Shown: piece after piece, positions 21,259-33,500 of the stretch
Position numbering within the stretch: position 1 is the first letter of the stretch
How the letters are laid out: each line of letters opens with the position of its first letter
Translations under genes and position numbers: made by a program
Notes under the pieces: model-generated
What the model was told of the DNA's origin: nothing
What the model saw: the letters and a program-made list of their open reading frames with translations, nothing else
Databases searched by the model: none
Assembly: GCF_026745355.1 (NCBI RefSeq)
Contig: NC_079206.1
Span: 27,143,617 to 27,207,616 of the forward strand
DNA from: Beta vulgaris subsp. vulgaris
Lineage: Eukaryota; Streptophyta; Magnoliopsida; Caryophyllales; Amaranthaceae
Length of the DNA: 64,000 nt
Reading direction: 5' to 3'

Positions 21259-23664
21259 TGTAACACCCCTATAATTCTCTCTTTTTCAAAATACCTTTTC
21301 AATATAAAACTTAGAGAATCATCAAAGCATTATCGCCCGTATGATAATGTATCGGCTTATTGTTCAGAATTATGCAGCGAAAAACATATAATTGAACTCT
21401 AGAATTGAAATATAATAAATAACGAAATATAAAACCAAATAACTTTGTTAACTTTAAATTCAAATCAAACTTAAATGTAAATGTATCTACTAAAACAATA
21501 AATAGATCAATCTGCTACACAAGCTCTCCATTCCTAAAATCCCATGATGCATCATCTGCACACATGTAGATGTTAATGCACTAAAGAATCTACTCACCAA
21601 GAATGGGTCATCACAAGATCAATAAGGCAAAGCTATGATCAACACGTACATACAAAGCACGTAGTCAATAAAGCTGAGTATTACATAATAATAACTAAAC
21701 CTTCCTAACATGATACTAATACATAATAAGTAGGGATAAATAACAACATAACTATCTAACAATCTCTAGATAACTTTTACTGAACTAAAATGTAACAATC
21801 TTTTTATTACTTTAATGGAATAGTTATTGGACTGAGTTATCTCATTAAAAAACCAGTCTTCACCTAGGAAGACGAAATACAGACGCGACTCCGTATTTCA
21901 CCTACGATATCGAGGAATCTTTTTAATAAAAATAGGAACGATGATCAATCCAATTCCCAGATAAAGCCATGACACGACCATCATGTACTCCAACTCCTGA
22001 TTGTCCAACTTCAGACGTGCACCAGTTTCAAGTTTATTACTATCCAAGTTTCACTTTATATGATTTACTAATTATTACTTGTTATGACACACAAGCAATA
22101 CAAATAATATATAATCAAATATTCATAACTTTATTCCTTTTTATCTTAGGATTAAATAAGTGATCGTACAACTTAGAACCCAAGATTAGTTCCTTTTTTA
22201 TTTCAATTCTTCTTATATGTTGAACCTAGCCAACAACCAACTTACCTTTCAAAGGTAGAAATTATCAACTTACCAAATAAGGCCCATAGTCCTCATAGAG
22301 TAGTGCAAATAATAATATAAGAGAACCCATGATTCAATCATGATCCAACTAATAAATATATTAATTCCCCCATGTGAATTAATAAATAAAGTTTCCAACC
22401 AACATGCTTGCGTCAAATATACTAAAAGGCGTGCGAAAGAAAGCATATGTGCCACGTGACACTCTCCTCAAATTTCTAATGCGAATGTTTTATGTCTATG
22501 TGTACTCTTCACTTTTAAAAAAATGTGTAAGTGCAAGTTATCGAACATGGGACCTTTAAAATTAATAGTAAGAGCTTAACCATCAATACACTATGACTTT
22601 GTTGTCTAATGTTTCAAATGAAATATGATGAAGTCTTGTAATAATTATAATGAACTAAAAAGACAAACAATTATATACATCTTGAACACTCTTATTACGT
22701 AACTTATAAGAAAATATTGATGTCTTATTCTCTTACCACAATTTCTTTTGAGGTATTGTTTTCAAACTCAAACCTTTCAATTTTTTATTACTTATCATGT
22801 CGTGACGTGAATATTTCAATTTATTAATGGACAAAAAATACGAAAAATAGCAATATAAATTATGAAATTTAAAATAATAACATATTTGTCTATTGTAACT
22901 GACCCGAGGCATCGTCGGGGCAAAGAAAACTAGTTATAATAGCAATCATATATGAATTCACAAAGTTTCTATACATACTACATAACTTTTCTTCCGAAAA
23001 TCACGATACTACATCAAGAACACATAGGTATGTACGTACCTTGTGTAGAGAAATTGATAGGCCACTTTTAACAACTTTAGAAGTCGCCTATAGAGAAATT
23101 TCCGCCTAAAACAACCAATAGAATTTATAATAAATACTCTAAATGATTTTCAGCAACTTTAGAATACTTTGAAAGAGAAGAAAGAAAGAAGAATTGAAAA
23201 ACGTGGAAGAAGAGGAAGGAATAGTGGACCGATTTTCTTGACTGGGAGGAGAGAGAAAAAGTTTTGTGTGGGTAAAATATTTGGTTTCAAGGTATTTATG
23301 GTAAGTTTTCCTTTTGGGCTTAGGAAAAGGCAATTGGATTTTAAGTAGGATTGAATAATGAATAGGATTGATGAATAAACTCCCAACATTTCTAGATATT
23401 CCTTTTCCTAGTCCAATTAGCATATGGATTCCTCAAGCCATTTAAAATTGTTTCCAAATCTAAATAAGATTTCAAATATTTTTCAAAGTATGGGTTCACA
23501 AAATATTTTAACTTCCTTAAATTTTTTAAATAATTCCTTTGACTTTCAAAATAGTCAACCTTTTAAATAAATAAATTATTTTAGACTAAATTATATTTAA
23601 ATACAAATATATATACATATACTAAAATATATTTATAAAATCCATAAATTTATCGAAAATTACA
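21259..23664 (-). repeat. Shared (middle) LTR of gypsy E
   Basis: It begins TGTAACACCCC and ends GAAAATTACA on the plus strand. It is 2406 bp against 3068 bp for the other LTR. Two deletions account for the difference: about 110 bp near 22416 (compare 30980-31080) and about 560 bp near 23170 (compare 31838-32400). It carries most of a Helitron (22417-22933). Confidence 0.85.
22417..22933. mobile_element. Helitron copy in the middle LTR, 5' end deleted
   Basis: It corresponds to 31077-31595 in the other LTR. The 3' end has a small stem (CCCGA and TCGGG around GGCATCG, about 22903-22919) followed by CTAG, then T, which is the Helitron signature. The first bases are lost in the deletion that shortened this LTR. 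Confidence 0.7.
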
Positions 23665-23685
23665 GTCTACCCCTCTTAAAAGAAG
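23665..23685 (-). other. Polypurine tract of gypsy E
   Basis: On the minus strand a purine-rich run with AAGAGGGG directly precedes the LTR start TGTAATTTTC. Confidence 0.75.
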
Positions 23686-23949
23686 TTTCGTCCCGAAACT
23701 TGACACAAAAATTACTATATTTCGAAAAATTTGATCTAAATTTTCATTTGAGAAATACTTGCTTAACTTCTTGAACACACTTTTCTATGCTGAGAATCTA
23801 TTTATTTTTGCACCAATATGTGCAAATCGCCAAAATAAGTATAAAAATGCCGAAAAAATCTCATAAAGATAGGTAAAAAGAGCGAAATTCTATCGCATTC
23901 TACCCCCTTAAAGAAAATGAGTTACGCCCTCGTAACTCACCTCAAGGAA

Positions 23950-26850
23950 CAATTCTAGATATTTCTTGTTCATTTCATCTTCGGCTTCCCACGTTGTCTC
24001 TTCAAACTCGTGGTTGACCAAAGGACTTTCTTGATATGGACATCCTTATTGCGTGTACTACGCACCTTCCTGTCAAGAATTCTTCGCAGGTCTTTCCTCA
24101 TAGGTGAGGCTACTATCAATCTGTATCATCTTAGGCTCTAAAACATGATGCTCATCAGAGATATATCGCTTGTGTTGGGGAAATGTGGAACACATCATGC
24201 ATTTTCTCAAACTCCATTGGCAATGCCAACCTATAGGCTACTTTCCCAATTTGCTCCAACATCTCATATGGGCCTACATATTTGGCAGTTAACTTGCCCT
24301 TTTTCCCAAATCTCATGACACCCTTAGTTGGTGATACTTTCAAAAATACTTTATCACCTACTGCAAATTCATCTTCGCGTCGTTTTAAGTCGGCATAACT
24401 CTTTTGCCTATCTTGAGCAGCTTGAATTCTAGCCTGAATCAGTTTGACATTCTTGATAGTTTCCTCAATAAACTCTATCCCCAAGACTATATTCTCACTA
24501 AAGTCATTCCAGCAAATGGGACTTTCGTCCATATAGTGCCTCGAAAGGTGCCATCTTAATGCTCGCATGATAGCTATTGTTATGGAAAATTCAATCACGT
24601 CTAATTGGTCCTCCCAACTACCTTGGAAATCAATAGTGCACGCTCTCAACATATCCTCCATGGTTTGGTTAGCCCTCTTAGTCTGACCATCAGTCGCAGG
24701 GTGAAAGGTTGTACTCATCTTTAATGTTGTCCCAAGATTTAATTGGACCTTTTTCCAAAATTTCAAGAGAAACCTCGAATCACGGTCATAAATAATATCC
24801 CTTGGAACCCCATACAATCTCACCACATGTCTAATGTACGTCTTTGCAACTTGCTTCTTTTTCTATGTCTCCTTAATAGGTATGAATACGACGGACATCA
24901 TCAGTCGATCCACAATAACCCAAATAGTATCATTGCCACTTCTCATACTAGGCAAAGTAGTCACATAATCCATAGAAATAAAATCTCACTTCCATCAAGG
25001 AACCTCTAAAAATTGAACCTTCCCCATGGGTCTCTTATGATCTATCTTCACTTTTTGACAGGTTAGGCACTTTGACATATATTCGAGTACCTCAAGCTTC
25101 ATGTTTGCCCACCAATAGATGCCCTTAAGTTCTTTGTACAACTTGTCACCCCCAGGGTGCACAACATATGGAGTGTTATGCCCCTCATCCATAAGACGTC
25201 TCTTAAGGTCATTACACTCTTGTGGTACACACCACCTTCCCTTAAACCTCAAACTTCCATCATCATGGATCTTAAAGTCAACCTCCTTACCTTGCTTCAT
25301 TTTATCTTCAATCTTATATAGGTGCTCATCCCTAACTTGACCCTCTTTGATCTCGTCGAAAACTAACAAACCCAAAGATAAAACGCTTAGTCTTGCCTCA
25401 TCTTCCCCAGGATTTAGAATTTCTAGGCTCAGCCTTTTACATATCTCGACACAACTCCTCAGGACTATCAAGGTACTCACGCTATGGCTCGACTTTCTAC
25501 TCAAGGCATCGACAACTACATTTGCTTTCCCCTCATGATATTGAATGTCTAGGTCATAATCCTTAATTAATTCCAACCATCTCCTTTGCCTCATATTAAG
25601 GTCTTTATGGGTGAAAATGTACTTCAAGCTCTTATGGTCGGTAAATATTTTATAGGTTTCCCCGTAGAGATAATGTCTCCAAATTTTCAATGCAAACACT
25701 ATGACGGCTAACTCTAGATCGTGGGTAGGGTAATTAGCCTCATAAGATTTCAACTGATGCAAAAGCATACGCGATTACCTTCTCATTCTACTTTAACACA
25801 CATCTCAAACCATTCTTTGAAGCATCATTATACACCTTAAATCCCTCATTCCCATCAGGCAGGGTCAAAACAGGTGCGAAGGTTAAATGTTCCTTCAAAA
25901 TCTGAAAGGCTTCTTCACACTTTTTACTCCACTCAAAATTTGACTCATTTTTCATCAAATTGGTCATGGGCCTCGCTGTCTTCGAGAAATCTCTCACAGA
26001 TCTCCTATAATAGCCAGCTAGACCTAGAAAACTTCGAATGTCTAACACATTCTTTGGAGTTGGCCACTCAATCACAACTTGAATCTTAGTAGGATCTACA
26101 GAGACTCCCTCCTTAGACACATAGTGACCCAAAAACGCCACCTTCTCCAAACGGAACTCACACTTAGAGAACTTGACATATAATTGATTCTCCCTAAGCG
26201 TCACTAAAATAATTCTCAAGTGCTCATCATGCTCTACCTCGTTCCTCGAGTATATCAGTATGTCATCAATGAAAACCATCACGAACTTATCTAGAAATTC
26301 ATGGAAAATCCTATTCATTAACTCCATAAATATGACAGGAGCATTGGTTAACCCAAATGACATTACAGTGAACTCATAGTGACCATAACGCATCCTAAAG
26401 GTAGTCTTAGGTACATCCTTATCAGCTACCCTTAACTGGTGATACACCGAGCACAAATCAATCTTCAAGAACACACTCGCTCCATTTAATTAATCGAATA
26501 GGTCATCTATACTAGGCAAAGGATACTTGTTCTTGATGGTTACATTGTTCAGTTCCCTATAGTCAATACACAACCTCATGCTCCCATCCTTTTTTTTCAC
26601 AAACAACACAAGAGCTCCCTAAGGTGATGCACTAGGCCTAATATAACCCTTCTCCAGCAACTTCTGCAATTGCATCTTCAACTCACTCATCTCAGGTGGT
26701 GCAATTCTATAGTGTGCCTTAGATATAGGTGCGGTTCCAGGAACTAAGTCTATGGTGAATTCAACAGCTCTAGCGGGTGACATACCCGAAATCTCACTCG
26801 TAAATACATCCATAAACTCGTTCATAATGGGGACATCCTCGATATTCACC
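23950..26850 (-). pseudogene. Gypsy E pol: RT, RNase H, integrase, chromodomain-like tail
   Basis: From 26849 down: GMSPARAVEFTIDLVPGTAP and [11 protein letters not shown] (RT start), then the RT catalytic FIDD (26262-26273), then [11 protein letters not shown]. RNase H follows with [11 protein letters not shown]. The integrase zinc region ends in CLTCQKVK. The integrase core has YDRD, but at the third catalytic position the sequence is GQTKR (Lys codon 24677-24679) where the family has GQTER; spacing from the preceding Asp is exactly 35 residues. The chromodomain-like end lies near 23960-24040. Stops or frameshifts fall near 26845, 26619, 26490, 25775, 24995 and 24160. Confidence 0.9.
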
Positions 26851-28404
26851 CAACTTCCTTACTCACATCCTGCACACGACAGAAAAACAACTCACACCTT
26901 TTCTTCATCAACTTCCTCACTTGCATCGTAGAGATAACCCCAAAGTTCTTAGCCTTCCCAAAATGTCTATAGGAGGTTAATTTTCCTAAAGGGTTTCTCA
27001 ATACTACCTTCTGAACTTCACAGTCTATCTTAGCTTTGTAGATACTTAACCAGTTCATCCCAAGAATAACATCTAGGTCTCCCAAATCGAATTCTATTAA
27101 ATCAGATGAAAATACACAGTCTCCTTTCTTCAGAGGCAAAATTTTAAACAATTTGGTACACCTTATGATCTCCCCATTAGGTATACTGATAGGTAAGTCA
27201 ATTTCTTCATAATCTAATAACCTCATATTCTTAAGGACAGATGACGACACAAAATAATAAGTCGCCCCCGATCAAACAATGTTTTACAAGGACGGGGTTA
27301 ATAGAAAAAGTACCAGAAACTACGTCGGCAGATCTTCCAGCTTTCTTGCAACTCATCACGTACAGTTTAGTTAGAGCCTTATTTTGGTTGAGGTTCTCAT
27401 TAGCAGGCTTACTATAGTTCCCTTGGTTTTTCTGCGACCCTACAGTCTTAGAACCTTGGTTTCCCGATTGGTTGAAACCTGATCTATCCTAGTTACCACT
27501 CCCATTGCCATTCTGCTCCTTCCTTTCTTTAAAAAGGAATCATACTCCTTATGACCCTTCTTCTGCAAGTAGTTACAACTTACTTGGTCTCCTTTACAAT
27601 CTCTACCAGGGTGGTTGTTGTTACACTTCTTGTAGTGATAAACTCTCTCAGCTCGACCCTCATTGTGGTTATCCTCGTTGTTTCTCCCTTGAAAATTCTC
27701 ATTTCCATTCTTTTTTCTCTTGAAATTCCCCCGGTTTCCCCCAACATTATAATCCTTCCTTTTCTCACCTACCACTGCATTCTTTTAATCTTGCCTCGAT
27801 TGGAGTCTATAAATGTGGGCGGCTCTCCCATACATAATGTCTAGGAATGTAAAGGTCTCACCTCCTAACTCCAGGTGTATCTCATCAGTCAACCCTTGCT
27901 CAAACCTCCTAGCCTTTGACTCCTCGGTAGCTACAACCTCAGGTGCAAACCTCGACAATGCTATGAGCTTACTCTAATACTCACAGATGGTCATACTACC
28001 CATCCTAAGGTTAATGAACTCTCGGGCCTTTTGTTTCCTCATAAACGCAGGGTAAGACATCCCCCTTAAGGAAATCACAAAAGCATCCCAAGTGAATCCT
28101 TCAACAACACTCACTCTAGCTTCATTTGCTCTACACCATAAGTCAGCCTCATCGTTAAGGTATAGCACAACCTGACAAACTCACATGCCTTCAGGATAGT
28201 TCACAGCCCAAAGATTTTCTCAAAATCCTTAATCCAATTTTCTAGGAAAGTAGGATCAGCTTGCCCCTTATAGTATGGTGGCTTAACCTTAGCTAACCTC
28301 TCAAACATGTCCCCAACAGTATCGGGATGCTCAGCTCTCTCCTGACTCAGTTTTTCCACCAAGAGGCGAATAACAACATGTAGGTCGTTGTTGTTGTTAG
28401 CCAT
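26846..28404 (-). pseudogene. Gypsy E gag and protease (unit 1)
   Basis: It starts MANNNNDLHVVIRLLVEKLS at 28404. The gag core includes KPPYYKGQADPTFLENWI, GFTWDAFVISLRGMSYPAFM and REFINLRMGSM. A zinc-knuckle-like KCNNNHPGRDC lies at about 27600. The protease part (27250-26846) keeps LDVILGMNWL, but the D-S-G-A active-site region just upstream (about 27240-27290) is frame-broken. In-frame stops or shifts near 28200, 27970 and 27780 separate the pieces. Confidence 0.85.
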
Positions 28405-29816
28405 CCTACTACATGACCTGAAATTAATGTAAATCTACTTTAGGTTTCAATATATCTCATATGAAAATCCAAGAAGGCAACATTTGATTTGATCAAACAA
28501 AATCGCATCAACAAACAATTTCTCAAACAGTTTCGAGTACAACACAAATGTTCTTTAGCAACCACATAATCATCCATGAGAAAATATTCACATCAAAACA
28601 CACACGTGAAAAACAAGCAAGAATTTGATCACATAAAAAGATTTCCAAGACGTGTCCAGAATAAATTCTTGCTTACTCGAATAAATAAATATTTAACTTT
28701 TATTCTCCAAAAGGGTATTATTAAATAATTGTTGTAACTATAAAATTCTATTTTCCTAAAAAAAACAAAATTACTATAAAATAAATCTAATCGGTATTGG
28801 TCAACTATCCAACATTATTATATTATACTACGTTCTTTTTTCTTTAACATAAATACATAAATAGTGATCTATAAGGTACAACATTATCATTCTTGTCCTT
28901 AGATTCCTTGTATCGTTCAGGCGTGAAGATCTCATCTTCAAACTCATCTATGTCCTCAATGTTATGATAGACATATCTTTTAGGTCTGGTGTAGTTATTT
29001 CCAACACCTTCATCATTAGTTATTATAATAGGATTATGATAGCTTCCTACTCTATTAACTTGCCTGGAAGACATGGTTAGGGATCGACAACAAATAAACA
29101 TATTCCAATAGATATATTTAGTACTCTCTCTAAACGCAATTCCCAATAAATCAACAATAAGAAGCTACCACCAATAACACATGCACAAGAATACAAACAT
29201 TTAGCAGGAAAGAGAAATATAAACAGTTAACAGGGAAGAAAAATATAAACAATTAGCATGCAAGAAAAATATAATCAGTTAGCAGGGAAGAAAAATATAA
29301 ACATGCTAAACTTACTATTTAATGTAGGCATATAATATTTCTATCCTATATGCCCTTCCTATACTACCCATTCACACAATACAACAAATAAAATAACTAG
29401 AAGTATTAAAATAATGAATAATGATAATTAAAACTTTTCGACTAAATAATAATAAAATAATAAAAAAACGTCGAACTCAACAAGAGAACTTCCAAAAAGG
29501 GAAATAGTTTCGACAACTAGAAAAAAAATTCGACAATTAACAAAATTTCGAACTAAAAAAATTTCGGACCTTATGTATTTTTTTTTCGAAATAAAATTTC
29601 GACACAATTTTTTTTTGGCCCATAAAAAAATGTTCGAACCTTATTTTTTTTCCGAATAAAATATTTCTAATGCTAACTTAAAATAATAACATGTTTCAGA
29701 AATTAATTTAAACACAACGAATAAGTAGGAGCTCAATTGTAAGAAATTCATTTAAATAACTAGCTAGTTAGGCGCCTAAAATTTTAAAAATAACCTAAAG
29801 ATCCCAGATACCACTT
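28405..29816 (-). other. Gypsy E leader (unit 1) with leader ORF and PBS
   Basis: A 1.4-kb AT-rich leader lies between LTR and gag. It contains a frame at 29146-28844 (100 codons from its first ATG, with the inner MSSRQVNRV start at about 29074) that is conserved in unit 2, a 34-bp tandem repeat (about 29200-29305), and the primer-binding site TGGTATCTGGG (29803-29813, minus strand). The function of the leader frame is unknown. Confidence 0.7.
29200..29305. repeat. 34-bp tandem repeats in the gypsy E leader
   Basis: Three to four copies of a unit with TAGCAGGGAAGAAAAATATAAAC. The equivalent place in unit 2 (about 20740-20770) has only one copy. Confidence 0.75.
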
Positions 29817-32800
29817 TGTAGCACCCTGATAATTCTCTATTTTCCAAAATACCTTTTCAATATAAAACTTATAGAATCATCAAAGTATTATCGCCCGTGT
29901 GATAACGTATCGACTTATTGTTCAGAATTTTGCAATGGAAAACATATAACTGAACTCTAGAATTGAAATATAATAAATAACGAAATAACTTTAAAGTCAA
30001 ATAACATTGTTAACTTTAACTTCAAACCAAACTTAAATGCAAATGTATCTACTAAAACAATAAATAAATCAATCTGTTACACAAGCTCTCCATTCCCAAA
30101 ATCTCATGATGCATCATTTGCACACATGTAGATGTCAATGCACTAAAGAATCTACTCACCATGAATAGGTCATCACAAGATCAATAAGGCAAAGCCATGA
30201 TCAACACATACAAATAAAGCACATAGTTAACAAAGTTGAGTACTACAAAATAATAATTAAACATTCCTAACATGATACTAATACATAATAAGTAGGGATA
30301 AATAACAACATAATAATCTAACAACCTCTAGATAACTTTTACTGAACTACACTTTAACAATCTTTTTATTACTTTAATGGAATAGTCATTGGACCGAGTT
30401 GTCTTATTAAAAAACCAGTCTTCACCTAGGAAGACGAAATATAGACGCGACTCCATATTTCACCTATGATATCGAGGAACCTTTTTAATAAAAATAGGAA
30501 CGGTGATCAATCCAATTCCTAGAGAAAGCCATGGCACGACCATCATGTACTCCAACTCCTAATTGTCCAACTTCAGACGTGCACCGGTCTAAAGTTTATT
30601 ACTATCCAAGTTTCACTTTGCATAATTTACCAATTATTATTTGTTATGACACACAAGCAATACATATAATATATAATCAGATATTCATAACTTTATTCCT
30701 TTTATCTTAGGATTAAATAAGTCATCGTACAACTTACAACCCAAGATTATTTCCTTTTTTATTTCAATCCTTCTTATGTGTTGAACTTAGCCAACAACCA
30801 ACTTACCTTTCAAAGGTAGAAATTATCAACTTACCAAATAAGGCCCACATTTCTCATATAGTAGTGAAAATAATAATATAAGGGAACCCATGATTCAATC
30901 ATGATCCAACTAATAAATATATTAATTCCCCCATGTGAATTAATAAATAAAGTTCCCAACCAACATGCTTGCATCAACATTCCATATAAACATGATATTA
31001 ATCTCATAATTAAATCTCATACTTAACATGTTCGCACGCAGACATAAAACATGTAAAATCCAATCTATCTATACAAATATACTAAAAGGCGTGCGAAAGA
31101 AAGCCTATGCTGTGCCACGTGACACTCCTCTCAAATTTCTAATGCGGATGTTTTATGTCTATGTGTACTCCTCACTTTTAAAAAAATGTGTAAGTGCAAG
31201 TTATCGAACACGTGACCTTTGAAATGAATAGTAAGAGCTTAACCATCAATACACTATGAGTTTGTTGTCTAATGTTTCAAATGAAATATGATGAAGTCTT
31301 GTAATAATTATAATGAACTAAAAAGACCTAAACAAGTATATACATCTCTAACACTCTTATTACATAACTTACAAGAGAATATTGATGTCTTATTCTCTTA
31401 CCACAATTCCTTTTAAGGTATTGTTTTCAAACTCAAACCTTTCATTTTTTTTACTTATCACGTCGTGACGTGAATCTTTCAATTTATTAATGGACAAAAA
31501 ATAAGAAAAATAGCAAATTAAATTATGAAATTTATAAATAATAGCATATTGTTTATTGTGATTGACCAGAGGCATCGCCGGGGTAAAAAAACAAGTTATA
31601 ATAGCAATCATATATGAACTCACAAAGTTCCTATATACATACTACATAATTTTCCTTCCTAAAATCATGATACTACATTAACAACACATAGGTATGTACG
31701 TACCTTGTGTAGACAAATCGATAGGCCACTATTAACAACTTTAGAAGTCGCCTACAGACAAATCTCCGCCTAAAACAACCAATAGAATTTATAATCAATA
31801 CTCAAACTAAATTCCAGCAATTTTAGAATACTTTAAAAAATTCCTTTAAAAATATTTAAAAGTTTTTTTTATCATTAAAGCTTCAATTACACATATTCCC
31901 TAGCATAGTACTATTATACTAGTCATGAAAACCCATAAAACTCCATTAAGAACAACCTTTCTAAACTTCCAGCAACTTATAAATTATTAGAACTCCCTTT
32001 AAACATGCATAAATTCATAAGTTAATTAAATCAATTTCATAATTTATAACATGCTACTATGATTTTTCAATCTTTAACACCCTAAAAATCCATGCTTTGA
32101 TAATTAAAATCCCAATTTAAACATAATAATCAAATATGAATTTTTATTCTTTCAATACATAATTTATATAATCATAGATTCATCATTAAAACAGTAAATT
32201 AAAGCTTCTAAACATAATTAGTAATAAAACAAATCATAAAAACACAATCTTTAATCAAAACTTGAGGAAGAAGAAAAGTAATCAAACCAACACAACAAAG
32301 CGAACAAGGAAGAGGACGCCGACCAAGGACCAACAGCAGCGGCAGTGGCACCGGCGGCTTAGCGACGGTGAATAGTGGCGATGGTGGAGTTGTGGTGTTT
32401 CTTGAAAGAGAAGAAAGAAAGAAGAATTCAAAAACGTGGAATAAGAGGAAGGAATAGTGGACCGATTTTCTTAAGTGGGAGGAGAGAGAAAAAGTTTTGT
32501 GTGGGTAAAATATTTGGGTTCAAGGTATTTATTGGTAAATTTTCCTTTTGGGCTTAGGAAAAGGCAATTGGATTTTAAGTAGGATTGAATAATGAATAGG
32601 ATTGATGAATAAACTCCCAACATTACTAGAAGTTCCTTTTCCCGATCCAATTACCATTTGGATTTCTCAAGCCCATTTAAAATCCTTTTCCAAATCCAAA
32701 TAGTATTTGAAATATTTTTCAAAGCATGCGTTAACAAAATATTTTAACTTTCTTAAATCCTTGAAATAATTCCTTTAACTTTCAAAATAGTCAACCTTTT

Positions 32801-32884
32801 ATATAAATAAATTATTTTAAACTAAATTATATATATATATACTAAAATATATTTATAAAATCCATAAATTTACGAGGTATTACA
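29817..32884 (-). repeat. 5' LTR of gypsy E (unit 1)
   Basis: 3068 bp, starting TGTAGCACCC and ending GAGGTATTACA on the plus strand. It includes a complete Helitron (31064-31595) and a GC-rich stretch (about 32300-32395, GGCAGTGGCACCGGCGG) that probably belongs to the transcribed leader on the minus strand. Confidence 0.87.
31064..31595. mobile_element. Non-autonomous Helitron inside the gypsy E LTR
   Basis: A 532-bp block starts TCTATCTATACAAATATAC and ends CAAG (from CTAG), inserted between A (31063) and T (31596). It has the plant Helitron motifs CTAAAAGGCGTGCGAAAG and GTGCCACGTGACAC near the start and a short hairpin (CCGG/GGCATCGCCGG, about 31567-31582) before the 3' end. It has no coding capacity. 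The same element is in the other LTR, and a shorter relative is at 48441-48704. Confidence 0.78.
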
Positions 32885-33500
32885 ATGACTATTGAGATAA
32901 ATGCATTTGTGGAAGCCTTGAATCTTCAACAGGAAGAACTGAGAATCTTTCAGTTTCTAAATGGACTGGATGAGGAATACAATACTCAAACAAGTCAACT
33001 CTTGATGCAAAGCCCTCTTCCCACTGTAGAGATTGTGTGTGCATCTTTACAGCAAGAAGAGAATCAGAGACATTTACTTAATATCTCTAAGCTGAATATG
33101 GAGCTTGCAGCCATGTATAGCAAAGGTGGCAGCAGTGAGGGATGAATTGTGTGTGGTGGGAAGACAAACACTAAGGAGAAGTGTTGGCATATGATTGGCT
33201 TTCCTAAGAGACACCATAAGTATAAGGGACAATAGAGAACATATGGGAAGACAGGAAAAGGATATGGAGGAGTGAAGAAGTGGGGTGCTAATAAAGGCAA
33301 GTTCAACGGTTGGCAACAAATGCTCAAAGTCACGAAGATGACACAACCTAACTTCTCACAGCTCACCAGATAGAGCAGTTCTTGAAGCTCTTGCAAACCA
33401 CATCAAGAACAACCAAATCAGGTTCAGAGACTGAAGACGAATTGGATGGAAGCTTTGCACGTATGATAACTGATTGTTCAGCTTCAGTTGATCTTTGTGA
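32885..33500 (+). pseudogene. Copia C gag, C-terminal part
   Basis: The frame MTIEINAFVEALNLQQEEL (32885 on), FLNGLDEEYNTQTSQLLMQS and ASLQQEENQRH matches the copia gag core and continues the piece that ends at 17267. A degenerate zinc knuckle (CGGKTNTKEKCWHMIGF) follows at about 33152-33200 after an in-frame stop. More stops follow to 33500. Confidence 0.8.

Larger units (their letters stand above)
17268..32884 (-). mobile_element. Ty3/gypsy cluster E: LTR-internal-LTR-internal(truncated)
   Basis: On the minus strand it runs LTR (32884-29817), PBS, leader, gag and pol (to about 23950), PPT, LTR (23664-21259), a second PBS, leader, gag and protease, and stops inside pol at about 17270. Two units thus share the middle LTR. 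The outer boundary reads ATCAC then TG on the left and ATGAC after the LTR on the right, which fits one 5-bp target duplication with a mismatch and a left LTR deleted to its first two bases (inference). Copia C gag stays in frame across it. Motifs put it in the Tekay/Del chromoviruses. Confidence 0.85.
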
